A program made the position numbers and the translations under genes. From contig NZ_BAABRO010000009.1 in NCBI RefSeq assembly GCF_039545035.1, positions 124,001-188,000 of the forward strand: a stretch of DNA of 64,000 nt, given 5' to 3'. This stretch comes from Novipirellula caenicola. Lineage in GTDB: Bacteria; Planctomycetota; Planctomycetia; Pirellulales; Pirellulaceae. The notes beneath the pieces are model-generated. The model saw nothing but the letters and a program-made list of their open reading frames with translations, did no database searches and was not told the DNA's origin. Positions 37,328 to 47,751 of this stretch are shown piece after piece. How positions within the stretch are numbered: position 1 is the stretch's first letter; every line of letters begins with the position of its first letter.

Positions 37328-38179
37328 TCATCGCGTGGGCGACGGTTGGCTTGTGTCGGCGGGTTGGTGGGCTTTGCGGTAGTCTCGCGGTGAGCACCGG
37401 CAAGCGGATTTGAATGCTTCGTTGAAGCGGCTGAGGCTTTGGAAACCGGATGCAAGTGCGATGTTGAGGATCGCATCGTGAGTGGTAACAAGGAGACGCT
37501 GCGCGTGTGAAATGCGATGCTGGACGACGAATGCGGTGATCGTTGTTCCAAATGTCCTCCGAAACAGATCCATGGCGTAGTTGGGGTGCAGGCCGATTGC
37601 ATCTGCAATCGACTGGGACGTCAGAGGGAGTTGATAATTCTGGGCGATGTAACAGGCCAGTTTGTCAGCACGTGACAACACCATCGCTGAGGACGTCACG
37701 GCGGTCGTGGTCATGCCGCGTGCGAATCGCAGCAGTCTTGCTTGCACTTCCAATTGAGCGGCTCGCTCCAGCACCGGTTCATTGCTTTGCAGGTCCTGTT
37801 CCCATCGCCGAAACATCCGTTCATCCGATCCAACCTGAGCCATGTCCGTGAGTAGTTCTCCCTGCAAAATTCGTTGCACCAGCGTTGAGTTCAGTCCTGC
37901 ACGTAAAAATTCACCAAGCGGCAGCGTCACGACAAAGTAAGGAGCATCCCCTTGGAACTCGACAATTTGATGGGGAATCGCAGCCCAAAACATTCCGAGT
38001 CGGCCCGTTTCGATCGTTGTCCGCTGGCCGCCCAGCAGGTAAGTCAGCGAACCGGCCATCATTAGGTTCAATTCGATCTCGTTGTGCCGGTCGGGTCGCG
38101 TCATGCGAGTCGGCGTCCACGATTCACAGGTGAAACCGTAGGGCGAGAACTCGGGGCGTTTGATATCGAATTGCTTCAT
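37328..38179 (-). CDS. AraC-family transcriptional regulator
   Basis: The protein has 283 residues; ATG 38179 is preceded by TAAGGTG. The N-terminal half is a cupin-like sensing domain (RHNEIELNLMMAGSLTYLLG; GRLGMFWAAIPHQIVEFQG). The C-terminal ~100 residues are the double HTH of AraC proteins (TSQSIADAIGLHPNYAMDLF; ILNIALASGFQSLSRFNEAF; and the closing SPRDYRK). It is divergent from the pectate lyase/DUF1593 pair, whose first start lies 150 bp away, so it probably binds the shared intergenic region and switches those genes in response to a sugar or oligosaccharide. The family is certain and the target inferred from position. Confidence 0.93.
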   Translation of the reverse strand: MKQFDIKRPEFSPYGFTCESWTPTRMTRPDRHNEIELNLMMAGSLTYLLGGQRTTIETGRLGMFWAAIPHQIVEFQGDAPYFVVTLPLGEFLRAGLNSTLVQRILQGELLTDMAQVGSDERMFRRWEQDLQSNEPVLERAAQLEVQARLLRFARGMTTTAVTSSAMVLSRADKLACYIAQNYQLPLTSQSIADAIGLHPNYAMDLFRRTFGTTITAFVVQHRISHAQRLLVTTHDAILNIALASGFQSLSRFNEAFKSACRCSPRDYRKAHQPADTSQPSPTR

Positions 38180-38329
38180 CACCTTAGAATACCGTGAGTA
38201 CTGCCGAAATATCAGGGAGAATTGCGGTGTGGCGATGGATATTCTTAATCCAAGTCAGGGGCGATGCCCCGCCAACGCCAAGGTGCGACTGGCCGAAGTC
38301 GCGAAGCGCATTACTACAAAGGAAATGAC

Positions 38330-39736
38330 ATGAAGCTGCTTACAAGCTTGATCGCACTGTTGACTCTCGGCGGACCGCTGGGGCTGCTGTTTTCCAAAGC
38401 GACGGGCGACGAAGTCAAACCCGCCAAGGTGGCTGCATTTCCGGGCGCGGAGGGTTACGGTTCGGTGACTCCTGGCGGCCGAGGCGGCCAGGTGATTGCG
38501 GTGACCAATCTTGACGCCCGTGGTGCGGGCAGCTTGCAGGCGGCGTGTGATGCCAAGGGGCCCAGGATCGTCGTCTTCAAGGTGGCGGGAACCATCGACG
38601 GCGACGTCAAAATCAAAAATGATTTCATCACGATTGCGGGCCAGTCGGCGTCTGGCGATGGCATCACGATCAAAGGCAATCTCGCCATCGATGCTAATGA
38701 GGTCGTGATCCGCTATCTGCGAGTAAGGACGGATCACGATGGGGACGCGTTAGGGGGAAGGTACCACAGAAATATTATCGTGGACCATGTGTCGGCTAGC
38801 TGGAGTAGTGATGAAGTGTTCTCGCTGTACCACAACGAAAACGTCACGATTCAGTGGTGCATGATCACCGAAGCTTGCGCCAAGGAAGACGGGTCGCATC
38901 GTTTTGGTGGTATCTGGGGCAACCAGTACGGCACTTATCATCACAACCTGTTTGCCCACAACGACAGCCGTAATCCTCGCTGGGCATCGGGTTGCGGCTA
39001 CAACGATTACCGAAACAACGTGCTGTTCAACTGGGGGTATCAAAGTTGTTACGGTGGCGAGGCACGTCAAAAAGGCGATCGGCGAAAACCACCGATCGAG
39101 TTCTCTGCGATCAACATGGTCGCCAACTACTACAAACCGGGGCCCGCCACGCGAAACGACGTGAAGGACTGTATTGCAAGTCCTTCGTCCCGAGGCGATG
39201 ACGACTACGGCAGTTGGCACGTGGCCGATAACTATGTCGATGGTTCTCCCGAAGTGACCCATGACAACGCGTTGGGCGTGGATGGCAAGACGTTCAAAAC
39301 GCTGGCGGCGCCGTGGAAAGCAATGCCCATTCATCAGCAATCGCCGCAGGATGCTTATTTGGCGGTCCTTGAACACGCAGGCTGCTCATTGCCCAGACGT
39401 GATTCGATCGATGCCCGCATCAGCGAAGAGGTCCGCAAGGGCGTCGCGATGCACGGCAAAAACGGAATCATCACGACGCAGCAGGACGTAGGCGGCTGGC
39501 CGAGTCTGCAGTCGGCGGCGGCGCCACAGGATTCGGACGGGGATGGGATGCCCGACGAGTGGGAAAAGAAATACGGATTGGATGCGAACGAGGCCGATGA
39601 CAACGCGTCCGACAACGATGGCGATGGGTACACCAACATCGAAGAATATCTCAACGGGACCGATCCGACTGAGTTCGTGGACTACACCAAACCGGAAAAC
39701 AACATCAATTCGTTGGAGCAGTCGCATGGACAGTAA
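38330..39736 (+). CDS. Secreted pectate lyase-like polysaccharide lyase (PL1-type)
   Basis: The protein has 468 residues. ATG 38330 follows AAGGA and opens a signal peptide (LLTSLIALLTLGGPLGLLF). The body is a right-handed parallel beta-helix of the pectate lyase family: AAFPGAEGYGSVTPGGRGGQ at the mature start, GGRYHRNIIVDHVSASWSSD, and the YGTYHHNLFAHNDSRNPRWA segment with the basic residue cluster expected near the active site. The C-terminus has calcium-binding type-3 repeats (DSDGDGMPDEWEKKYGLD; DNDGDGYTNIEEYLNGTDP). It would cleave pectate or a related uronic-acid polymer outside the cell. Its last codons overlap the DUF1593 gene by 11 bp, and an AraC regulator diverges upstream: a small inducible glycan-use locus. 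Confidence 0.92.
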   Translation: MKLLTSLIALLTLGGPLGLLFSKATGDEVKPAKVAAFPGAEGYGSVTPGGRGGQVIAVTNLDARGAGSLQAACDAKGPRIVVFKVAGTIDGDVKIKNDFITIAGQSASGDGITIKGNLAIDANEVVIRYLRVRTDHDGDALGGRYHRNIIVDHVSASWSSDEVFSLYHNENVTIQWCMITEACAKEDGSHRFGGIWGNQYGTYHHNLFAHNDSRNPRWASGCGYNDYRNNVLFNWGYQSCYGGEARQKGDRRKPPIEFSAINMVANYYKPGPATRNDVKDCIASPSSRGDDDYGSWHVADNYVDGSPEVTHDNALGVDGKTFKTLAAPWKAMPIHQQSPQDAYLAVLEHAGCSLPRRDSIDARISEEVRKGVAMHGKNGIITTQQDVGGWPSLQSAAAPQDSDGDGMPDEWEKKYGLDANEADDNASDNDGDGYTNIEEYLNGTDPTEFVDYTKPENNINSLEQSHGQ

Positions 39737-41171
39737 TCCGCATCCCGTCTTGGGCGTAACGCTACTGCTGTTGCTCGTGGCCACGATGGTACTAGGGCAA
39801 GACGATTCGCTGATGGCTTCGGAGAAACCACGCGTGATTGTCACGAGCGATGGTGAGATCGACGACGAATGTTCGATGGTTCGCTTCCTGCTGTACGCGA
39901 ACGAGTTCGATATCGAGGGAATCATCACGTCAAGTTCGCAGTATCATGCTCACGGGCACAACTGGGCCGGAGACGACTGGGCGCGGCCCTATTTGGCGGC
40001 GTATGCCAAAGTCTATCCGAACCTGGTGAAGCACGACCCGCGTTATCCCACGGCTGAGTTCCTTCAGTCCCGAACGTTGCTTGGAAACGTAAAGGCGGAA
40101 GGGGAGATGGACGAGGTCACGGCAGGTTCCCAGCGGATCGTTGAGGTCTTGTTGGATGCGGCGGACGAACGTCCCGTTTGGATCCAGGCTTGGGGCGGAA
40201 CGAACACAATCGCGCGGGCGCTAAAGACGATCGAGCAGCAGCATCCCGATCGAATGGCGGAGGTTGCGAAGAAGATCCGCTTCTATTTCATCTGGGAGCA
40301 GGATGAGACTTACCAAAGGTACATTCGTCCGCACTGGGGAAAGTACGGCATCCAGACCATCATTTCCGATCAGTTCGTTGCGTTGTTTTACCACTGGAAG
40401 AAGTACGTTCCGGAAGAGCAGCAGAGCTATCTTGCCGCCGAATGGATGAAGGTCAATCTATTGGAAGGCCACGGTCCGTTGTGTTCGCTGTACAAGGCGC
40501 ATACGAAGGAGGACAAAGGGTTGAGCGAAGGCGATTTCCGATCGGAAGGCGACTCGCCAGCATTTTTCTACAACATTCCCAACGGCCTTCGCAGCGACGA
40601 GTCCCCGGGCTGGGGCGGTTGGGGAGGTCGTTTTGTCAGAGTCCGCGAAAACACGTGGCTCGATCCCGTCTCAGAGCCTGGCTACGAGTATCCTGCAGGT
40701 CGCTGGTACACGGGATCGGCGTGGGGACGCCTGCGATTGAAGAAAGAAATTTCCGGTGACGAAGCCTTGGTTTCCTACCTCAAACCGCAATGGCGGTGGA
40801 TCGACGCCCTGCAGAATGACTTTGCCGCACGAGCTGATTGGTGCGTGAAAGAGTTCAATGAAGCCAATCACCACCCCGTTGTTAAAATGAATGGCAAATT
40901 GAATCGCAATGTGAAGCCGCGCGAAGTGGTACAGCTCGATGCAACCGCGACGGATCCTGACGGCGACGAATTAACGGTTCGCTGGTGGCAGTATTGCGAA
41001 GCGGATTCGGCAGAGGCGACCGTCCGCATTAAAAACAGCGACTCGGCGCACAACGCCTCCTTCATTGTCCCCAACGAATCAGGGAAAGAGGTTCACATCA
41101 TCGTTGAGGTCACGGACAGTGGAACACCGCCGCTCGTTCGTTATCAGCGGATCGTTTGTCAGATCGAGTAA
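39726..41171 (+). CDS. DUF1593 nucleoside-hydrolase-like secreted protein with cadherin-like C-terminus
   Basis: The protein has 481 residues from ATG 39726, inside the end of the pectate lyase gene. A signal peptide is present (VLGVTLLLLLVATMVLG). Residues about 35-340 match DUF1593, whose fold resembles nucleoside hydrolases: RVIVTSDGEIDDECSMVRFL supplies the Asp-rich metal site, and WIQAWGGTNTIARAL and FYFIWEQDETYQRYIRPHWG follow. Residues about 390-480 form a cadherin/Ig-like domain (VQLDATATDPDGDELTVRWW). DUF1593 proteins are found in glycan-degradation loci and may hydrolyse a glycosidic bond of a polysaccharide product; this reaction is inference. Translational coupling to the lyase supports a joint role. 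Confidence 0.9.
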   Translation: MDSNPHPVLGVTLLLLLVATMVLGQDDSLMASEKPRVIVTSDGEIDDECSMVRFLLYANEFDIEGIITSSSQYHAHGHNWAGDDWARPYLAAYAKVYPNLVKHDPRYPTAEFLQSRTLLGNVKAEGEMDEVTAGSQRIVEVLLDAADERPVWIQAWGGTNTIARALKTIEQQHPDRMAEVAKKIRFYFIWEQDETYQRYIRPHWGKYGIQTIISDQFVALFYHWKKYVPEEQQSYLAAEWMKVNLLEGHGPLCSLYKAHTKEDKGLSEGDFRSEGDSPAFFYNIPNGLRSDESPGWGGWGGRFVRVRENTWLDPVSEPGYEYPAGRWYTGSAWGRLRLKKEISGDEALVSYLKPQWRWIDALQNDFAARADWCVKEFNEANHHPVVKMNGKLNRNVKPREVVQLDATATDPDGDELTVRWWQYCEADSAEATVRIKNSDSAHNASFIVPNESGKEVHIIVEVTDSGTPPLVRYQRIVCQIE

Positions 41172-42802
41172 TCGGCGACGCGATACTGCCGCTTGCACCG
41201 CATTCAGGGGAGGCAGGAAAATGAAAAAGCCCTCGTGGCGATCAGACAATTTTTCTGTCGCACCAATTTTTCTGTCTTTGTCTAATCGAACGTCGGCTAT
41301 CGGAAGAGGTGTGCGGCGTAAGAGGGACTGCCGTTGCGATCGACTTTAGTAGCGGAACGGCGCGAGCCGTCCGGTTAGAATCGTCGTTTTTACTCGCTGC
41401 GACCGGGCGGCTCGCGCCGCACCGCTAGATAGAACCAGCGGCAACCGGTGGTGTTTTGCCGGACGCACCCTTCCTAGTCTTCTTCGGTTTCTCGCGAGCG
41501 GGCAGGGGGATTGCGCGGTCGGGATTTACAGGAAAATAGATGACAGGAAAATGAAAAAGCCCTTGTCGCGATTAGAGAATCTTTCTGTCGCACCAATTTT
41601 TCTGTCTATACCTTATCGAGCGTCGGCTACCGGAAGAGATGTGTCACGCAAGAGAGACGCCCGTTGCGATCGACTTTAGTAGCGAAGCGGCGCGAGCCGT
41701 CCGGTTGGAGTCGTCGTTTTTTCTCGCTGCAACCGGGCGGCTTGCGCCGCACCGCTAAATAAAACTGGCAGCGTTTCGCCGAACACGCCCTTCTTGATCT
41801 TGATCGTCTGCGGTTGCTCGTGAGCGAGTGGGATTTGCTCGGTCGGGATTTACAGGAAAATGTGATGACAGGAAAATGAAAAAGCCCTCGTGGCGATCAG
41901 AGAATGTTTCTGTCGCACCAATCTTTCTGTCTTTGTCTAATCGAACGTTGACTACCCGAAGAGGTGTGCGGCGTAAGAGGGACTGCCGTTGCGATCGACT
42001 TTAGTGGCGGAACGGCGCGAGCCGTCCGGTTTGGATCCTCGGTTTTACTCGCTGCGACCGTGCGGCTCGCGCCGCACCGCTAAAAAGAACCAGCGGCAAC
42101 CGGTGGCGTTTTGCCGGACGCACCCTTCCTAGTCTTCTTCGGTTTCTCGCGAGCGGGCGTGGGAATGCGCGGTCGGGATTTACAGGAAAATGAGATGACA
42201 GGAAAATAAAAAAGCTATCGTGGCGATCAGCGAATTTTTCTGTCGCACCAATTTTTCTGTCTTCATCTAATCGAACGTTGACTGCAGGAAGCAAAGTTGA
42301 GTGTCTGGAAGACTGCCGGGCAACTTGGTTTTCTACTGCGATTTGTCTTGGGCGGCGGGCTGTCGCGATCGGTTTTGGTAGCGAAGCGGCGTAACCGGGC
42401 GGCTTGCGCAACACCGCTAGATCGAACCAGACGCAAGCAGCAGCGTTTTGCCAGATGCACCTTTCCTAGTCTTAGTACTACTCTTAATCTTCTTCGGTTG
42501 CCCGCGAGCGGGCGTGGGAATGCGCGGTCGGGATTTACAGGAAAATAGATGACAGGAAAATGAAAAAGCTATCGTGGCGATCAGGGAATTTTTCTGTCAC
42601 ACCAATTTTTCTGTCTTTGTCTAATCGAACGTCGGCTGCAGGAAGATATGTGCAGCGTCATCCGGCCATCCTTCGCGGAATTTATCCTTCTCAATCTTGA
42701 TCTTAATCGTCTTTCGTAGCTCGTGATCGAGCAGGAATATTGCTCAGACGGGATTGAGATTACGAGTAGGATTACGATGGCGGGTGTTGGAAGGATTCAT
42801 CG
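41172..42802. repeat. Five tandem copies of the ~330-bp hairpin repeat family (group 1)
   Basis: Copies start at about 41213, 41542, 41867, 42197 and 42551, each with GACAGGAAAATGAAAAAGC or a close variant. They share the order: GGATTTACAGGAAAATAGAT, the GACAGGAAAA...TTTTTCTGTC inverted pair, a CTAATCGAACGT box, and a long imperfect hairpin with arms like AGCGGAACGGCGCGAGCCGT and its inverted partner GGCGGCTCGCGCCGCACCGC. Short frames on both strands differ between copies and are not accepted as genes. Confidence 0.85.
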
Positions 42803-43102
42803 CTAGAAGTTCATCGCGGCGATGCACAATTCGTCCGCCAGATAGCCGTCTTGAAGAAATTGTGCTTTTCGCGTTTGATCACGAGCCAGGTCGACCTCCG
42901 CTTCGGAACTGGACTGACGTTCCAATAAGTCGGTTGCGGTTTTCAGCTCTGTTTCCAGGAAATCGACGACAGCTTGCATTTTTGCAACGTATGCCGCACT
43001 CGGCTCGGTTTCCGGATCCTCTGCCAATGCCGATAGGCAGGAGACCGCAACAACGACCAAACCGGTCCATTTTAAGCGACGAATTGATCGTGAAAAACTC
43101 AT
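42803..43102 (-). CDS. Small secreted hypothetical protein
   Basis: The protein has 99 residues from ATG 43102. It begins with a signal peptide (MSFSRSIRRLKWTGLVVVAV, cleavage about ALAED). The mature part is a single long helix-rich stretch (AYVAKMQAVVDFLETELKTA; EAEVDLARDQTRKAQFLQDG) that may form a coiled coil. ATG 43129 would add nine residues before the signal peptide and has no ribosome site. No family recognised. It sits between a repeat block and a divergent oxidoreductase gene. Confidence 0.65.
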   Translation of the reverse strand: MSFSRSIRRLKWTGLVVVAVSCLSALAEDPETEPSAAYVAKMQAVVDFLETELKTATDLLERQSSSEAEVDLARDQTRKAQFLQDGYLADELCIAAMNF

Positions 43103-43384
43103 GGAAGTCGGACCTAGGTGTTGGTTCATATCCAGCAGAAAATGTGCAAGGATTTGTCCTTTATCTTAGCGGCGTCAAACGCGTTCAGCATCTCCCCGCC
43201 CTTCAATACAGCCACCTTCGCTCGTGCGTGAGAAATCGGATGACGATCGCAAACAATTTGGCCACGCATGAACCGACCTTGTCACACCGCTTGAGCGATG
43301 TAAGCTCACAGCGGAGCGTCATCCATCATGCACGGCAATGTCGCTGTGCAATGCTTCGAGGTTTTCCAACCCTGGTTGTGAATC

Positions 43385-44353
43385 ATGATACGCACCTCTC
43401 TGTGCGACCTATTGGGAATTGAACATCCAATCCTGAATGCGCCGATGAGTCGCACGGCGGCTGCGGAGCTCGCGGCCGCCGTGTCCAATGCCGGTGGATT
43501 GGGAATGATCGGCGGGACAACCCGCGGCGGTGCCGAGTGGTTGCGGCAGCAGATCCGCAGCACGCGAGCATTAACGGATCGGCCGTTTGGTGTCGGTTTT
43601 GTCTCATCGTTCTCAAACATTGATGAACTGGTGCAAGTCGCTTTGGATGAGCGAGTTGCGGTCATCAATCACTCGTTCTCCGATCCCACTGCCTACGTCA
43701 AGGCAGCACGAGACTGTGGCATTCGGTTATTCGCCCAGGTTCAAAGTCTGGAGCAGGCGAAGCGGGCTGCCGATGCGGGTGTCGACGCCATCATCGCCCA
43801 GGGAGGCGAAGCGGGTGGACACACGGGAACCCTGGGAACCATGGCATTTGTTCCCGCGGTGGTTGACGCCGTCGGTAGTCTACCGGTGCTTGCGGCGGGT
43901 GGAATCGCGGATGGACGAGGGCTAGCCGCCGCGTTGATGTTGGGAGCGGTGGGGGTTTCGATGGGGACTCGGTTTGTTGCTAGTCACCAGTGGGGTGGCG
44001 GTTCGTGGGAACAAACACCCCTGCTGGCCGCCGGCACGGACGACACGATTCGAACTGCCGTATACGATCAAATACGCGGCGCGGAGTTTCCAAACGGCAT
44101 CGCCGATCGCGTCGTTCGAAATGCGTTCAACAGCAAATGGGAGGGTCGGGCCAACGAAATCGACGCCTTGCGAACGGAATTGCAACACGAACTCGAAGTT
44201 GCGGCGGGACAAGGGGATTCCAGTGTGATGGATATCAGCGGTGGCGAGGCGGTTGGTTTAGTTCGGTCACTTGAGTCCGCCAAGACGATCATCGATCGTA
44301 CTGTCGACGAGGCTGCACGACTGTTACGAGACAATGCAGCAAGATTACATTGA
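43385..44353 (+). CDS. Nitronate monooxygenase-like FMN enzyme
   Basis: The 322-residue cytoplasmic protein matches the NPD/nitronate monooxygenase family, a TIM barrel binding FMN. Visible landmarks are the first strand HPILNAPMSR, SNAGGLGMIGGTT, the IIAQGGEAGGHTG motif that contacts the flavin phosphate, and LPVLAAGGIADGRGLAAALM, followed by GVSMGTRFVAS. Such enzymes oxidise nitronates such as propionate-3-nitronate; some relatives reduce enoyl substrates or quinones, so the exact substrate is open. ATG 43385 begins directly at the family's N-terminus. It is monocistronic, followed by repeat DNA. Confidence 0.9.
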   Translation: MIRTSLCDLLGIEHPILNAPMSRTAAAELAAAVSNAGGLGMIGGTTRGGAEWLRQQIRSTRALTDRPFGVGFVSSFSNIDELVQVALDERVAVINHSFSDPTAYVKAARDCGIRLFAQVQSLEQAKRAADAGVDAIIAQGGEAGGHTGTLGTMAFVPAVVDAVGSLPVLAAGGIADGRGLAAALMLGAVGVSMGTRFVASHQWGGGSWEQTPLLAAGTDDTIRTAVYDQIRGAEFPNGIADRVVRNAFNSKWEGRANEIDALRTELQHELEVAAGQGDSSVMDISGGEAVGLVRSLESAKTIIDRTVDEAARLLRDNAARLH

Positions 44354-45121
44354 TCTGATCGCTTGAGGCAGTTGGCGCAGTTTTGGATTCAGGGATCATG
44401 ATCTGATTCACATTTGGTTTCTCGTGAGGGAGCGGAGATTGCTCGGTCGGGATTTACAGGAAAATGAATTGACAGGAAAATGGAAAAAGCCCCCGTCGCG
44501 ATCAGAGAATTTTTCTGTCGCACCAATCTTTCTGTCTATACCTTAACGAACGTCGGCTACCGAAAGAGATGTGCAGCGAAAGAGAGACGCCCGTTGCGAT
44601 CGACTTTAGTAGCGAAGTGGCGCAAGCCGTCCGGTTTGAATCCTCGGTTTTACTCACTGCCACCGGGCGGCTTGCGCCGCACCGCTAGACAAAACCGGTA
44701 ACGCTTTGCCGGACACACCTTTCTTAATCTTCGTCGGTTGGTCGCCAGCGGGCGAGAGGATTGCGCGGTCGGGATTTACAGGAAAATGAATTGACAGGAA
44801 AATAAAAAAGCTATTGTCGCGATCAGAGAAACTTTCTGTCGCACCAATTTTCCTGTCTATAGCTTAACGAACGTTGGCTACCGAAAGAGATGTGCAGCGA
44901 AAGAGAGACGCCCGTTGCGATCGACTTTAGTAGCGGAACGGCGCGAGCCGTCCGGTTTGGATCCTCGGTTTTTCTCGCTGCGACCGGGCGGCATGTGCCG
45001 CACCGGCATATCGAACCCGACGCAACCGGAATCAGGTTACCACCTCACCGGGGCTTCTGCACGTTGCGATGCGCGTCGCGGGTTAGAGCGAGAACACGAG
45101 GGTTGTTCCATCCGCCACCGG
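44354..45121. repeat. Two copies of the ~300-bp hairpin repeat family (group 2)
   Basis: Copies with GACAGGAAAATGGAAAAAGC and GACAGGAAAATAAAAAAGC start at about 44471 and 44793. They have the same internal order and hairpin as group 1; the second is shortened and ends near 45020. No gene was found. Confidence 0.8.
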
Positions 45122-45511
45122 TCAGGTAAACAGGAACATCGCCAAGGCTATTGTCACACTGGTGAACAGCATGAAGACGATGACGACGGCAAAGATCGTG
45201 GCCCGCATGCGAGGAAACAGGTCTTCAGAAACCCGCTTGCCATCGACCAGCACGTTAACTCGTTGTGACGCGTCCAGTTCGACTTCGACTTGATGTACTT
45301 CTCGCTCACCAATTTGCATGCGACACGTTCCTCGCTGGACCGGCGTCGCGTTGCCTGCGGCGTCAACGACGTGTGTTTGCAGCCCTCGCAGGAGTGACGT
45401 CTCCACGATCACCGTGTGGATCTCCTGGTTGCCAACTTGAATCGCCCGCCGCCTCTTTGCCAACGAGTCGACATCGATCGGGGGCGATGCGTAGGGGTTG
45501 GTGTTTTGCAT
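45122..45511 (-). CDS. Small NPYASP-type tail-anchored membrane protein
   Basis: The protein has 129 residues from ATG 45511, beginning MQNTNPYASPPIDVDS. The NPYASP start is common to many small planctomycete membrane proteins. The middle is a soluble beta-rich domain (GNQEIHTVIVETSLLRGLQT; EREVHQVEVELDASQRVNVL), and the end is one hydrophobic helix (TIFAVVIVFMLFTSVTIALA) forming a C-terminal anchor. A TTG start at 45544 is possible but would bury the NPYASP motif. Function unknown; no operon partner. Confidence 0.7.
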   Translation of the reverse strand: MQNTNPYASPPIDVDSLAKRRRAIQVGNQEIHTVIVETSLLRGLQTHVVDAAGNATPVQRGTCRMQIGEREVHQVEVELDASQRVNVLVDGKRVSEDLFPRMRATIFAVVIVFMLFTSVTIALAMFLFT

Positions 45512-46391
45512 TGTCTGGATTGAACAAAAGGTGAGTGGTTGCAAGCCATCTTTGGGAGGCGGTTAGCGATCGCACGCAACCGAGTCGCTTGGACAGTGTG
45601 TGGGCGGCTTCGCCATCGCGAGGTCCATGTGAGTTCCTGCGATGGTTGATCACGCCCATCGCGGTAACCGACCGCCCTTTGCTGGATAAACCCGTTCATA
45701 ATCCTAATCTGCTACGGCTGCTCGTGAGCGAGGCGGGGGATTTGCTCGGTCGGGATTTACAGGAAAATAGATGACAGGAAAATGAAAAAGCCATCGTGGC
45801 GATCAGTGAATCTTTCTGTCGCACCAATTTTTCTGTCTTTGGCCAATCGAACGTTGGCTGCAGGAGGAAACGGTGAGTGCGAGAGAGACAGTCGGGGCTC
45901 GCCGCGACCGGACGGTTTGAGTCGCACCGCAAGATAAAACCGGCAACGCTCCGCCGGATGCACCCTTCTTAATTTTCTTCGGTTTCTCGCGAGCGGGCGA
46001 GGGGATTGCGCGGTCGGGATTTACAGGAAAATGAATTGACAGGAAAATGAAAGAGCTATCGTGGCGATCAGAGAATTTTTCTGTCGCACCAATTTTTCTG
46101 TCTTTGGCCAATCGAACGTTGGCTGCGGGAGGAAACGGTGAGTGCGAGAGAGACCGCTGGGGCTCGCCGCGACCGGGCGGTTTGAGTCGCACCGCTAGAT
46201 AAAACCGGCAACGCTCCGCCGGACGCACCCTTCTTAATCTCCTTCGGTTGCGCGTGAGCGAGAGGGAGCTTGCTCGGACGGGATTATGATTACGAGTAAG
46301 ATTAGGATTAAGAAGTGAGTTGACGGGAGGACGCTATGGCAAGGGCCGCGATTTCGCAATTTCCATTGCTCGCCAGCTGCCGCTGGGCTGG
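45512..46391. repeat. Two copies of the ~300-bp hairpin repeat family (group 3)
   Basis: Copies start at about 45773 and 46038, with the usual box order; the central hairpin is shortened relative to group 1. The first ~230 bp (45512-45740) are non-repetitive and hold no recognised gene. Confidence 0.8.
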
Positions 46392-47423
46392 TCAATCAGA
46401 GCTTTTCTCGCTGTCTTCACGGAGTTTCTCACTGAACATGAAATCCGTCAACGCGCGTCGGTCATCATCCACTTGCCCCTGATCGTAGCACTTTCGTTTG
46501 AAGAGTTTGCAGTATCCCAGTCGCCAATCGTGAACCGACGTTTCGGGGTACATGTCGGGATTGTCCTCGCCCGTTTTCCACTCGAGTGCAAATTCGTACT
46601 CATAATGCGTTTTTCCGGAAGCGTCTTCATCCATGACGCGATAGGAGACGGGAACGCGATGTGAGCCATTGCGTTCCCACTTTGTTTCACAGAGAGAGAA
46701 AACGCGACGCGACTCTTCACGTACAAGCGTATAGACTGATCGGGTCGGCAGGTAACCTTCGTCTTTCGCAAAACGGATGGTGAATTCACTCGCCAAACCA
46801 TGGAATTGTCGTCGCCAGGTTGCAACCATGTCTCCAGAATCCTTGTCGTATTCTGCATCAATCAATTCACATACTTCAAACAGCATTCGCGATACATAAT
46901 CTTCATCAACAGGATGACTGGCAAACGTCGAGTAGCGTACGAGAGACAGATAGAAGGGGGAGCGATACGGGACGGTTGGTTTTACCTCCTGTTTGTTTTC
47001 GCTGTTGCGAACATTCATATGCGAAGAGATTCCCCGCCGCATCTTCTTGTGCAGCCCCGTTGACAGCACCTGCTCCCAATAGGGAATCCGAGCATCGACG
47101 CTGTCATTGGAAGTGCTCGCCCAATACTTCCAATCGTTCTTTTTGTTCGCGGCAAAAATGAACGTTTGTTTTTCCGAAACGGGCCCGGGCCTATGCGGTC
47201 CGACACCCTGGATTTCACAATCGATCCAACAGGCATAGTCTTTGTTGACTTCTTCCGCCGCCAAGAGATAGTTTCGAGCGTATTCGAAAACTCGATCTTG
47301 TAGAGGGTGCGTTTCTTTATCCGCGTCCTTTTTCAGCGTGGCATCGTCGGCCAAGACGCTTGGAAAACCTAGCAAAAGAATGATCAATGGGCACGTGATT
47401 GATCCAGATATGGTTGTCCGCAT
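46392..47423 (-). CDS. Secreted hypothetical protein
   Basis: The protein has 343 residues; the start is ATG 47423 (a GTG one codon earlier is possible). A signal peptide is visible (SGSITCPLIILLLGFPSVLA). The mature protein is polar, rich in Tyr, Trp and Arg (YARNYLLAAEEVNKDYACWI; WKYWASTSNDSVDARIPYWE; RRQFHGLASEFTIRFAKDEG), without repeats or catalytic motifs that I can name. Alternating beta strands in the second half (THYEYEFALEWKTGEDNPD) hint at a lipocalin- or LolA-like sheet, but this is a guess. It probably resides in the periplasm. Confidence 0.65.
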   Translation of the reverse strand: MRTTISGSITCPLIILLLGFPSVLADDATLKKDADKETHPLQDRVFEYARNYLLAAEEVNKDYACWIDCEIQGVGPHRPGPVSEKQTFIFAANKKNDWKYWASTSNDSVDARIPYWEQVLSTGLHKKMRRGISSHMNVRNSENKQEVKPTVPYRSPFYLSLVRYSTFASHPVDEDYVSRMLFEVCELIDAEYDKDSGDMVATWRRQFHGLASEFTIRFAKDEGYLPTRSVYTLVREESRRVFSLCETKWERNGSHRVPVSYRVMDEDASGKTHYEYEFALEWKTGEDNPDMYPETSVHDWRLGYCKLFKRKCYDQGQVDDDRRALTDFMFSEKLREDSEKSSD

Positions 47424-47751
47424 CACGGAATCTCATCAATTTGGTGTAGTGTGATCGTTGAGAAAGGGGGAATGCAACTCGCCAACGGATGCAAGGTATC
47501 GCAACTGAAGAAGCAAATCAAGATTTTGGGAGACGTTTTTTCGTTACCTCTTCCTAGCTGCGGTGACTGCTGATTTAGTAGCAAGCGCACAGGCCGGAGG
47601 CCGACACGCTGGCAGCCGATGTGTCGCCCTCCGGGCTATGTTTTTCCGTCTCTCCTGACCGGTAGCTTACGCTACCGGCAGAGGGTGTATCGGCCTCCGG
47701 CCTGCAATCAATGCTACTAGATCAGCAGTCACCTGCGCTCGAGCGAGGTGA
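47424..47751. repeat. Intergenic region with a GGCCGGAGGCCGACAC repeat pair
   Basis: Copies lie around 47590 and 47690, with the CTCCGGGC and GGTAGCTTACGCTACCGG hairpin elements between them, as in the 9.5-10 kb and 11.5 kb spacers. No gene was found. Confidence 0.55.
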
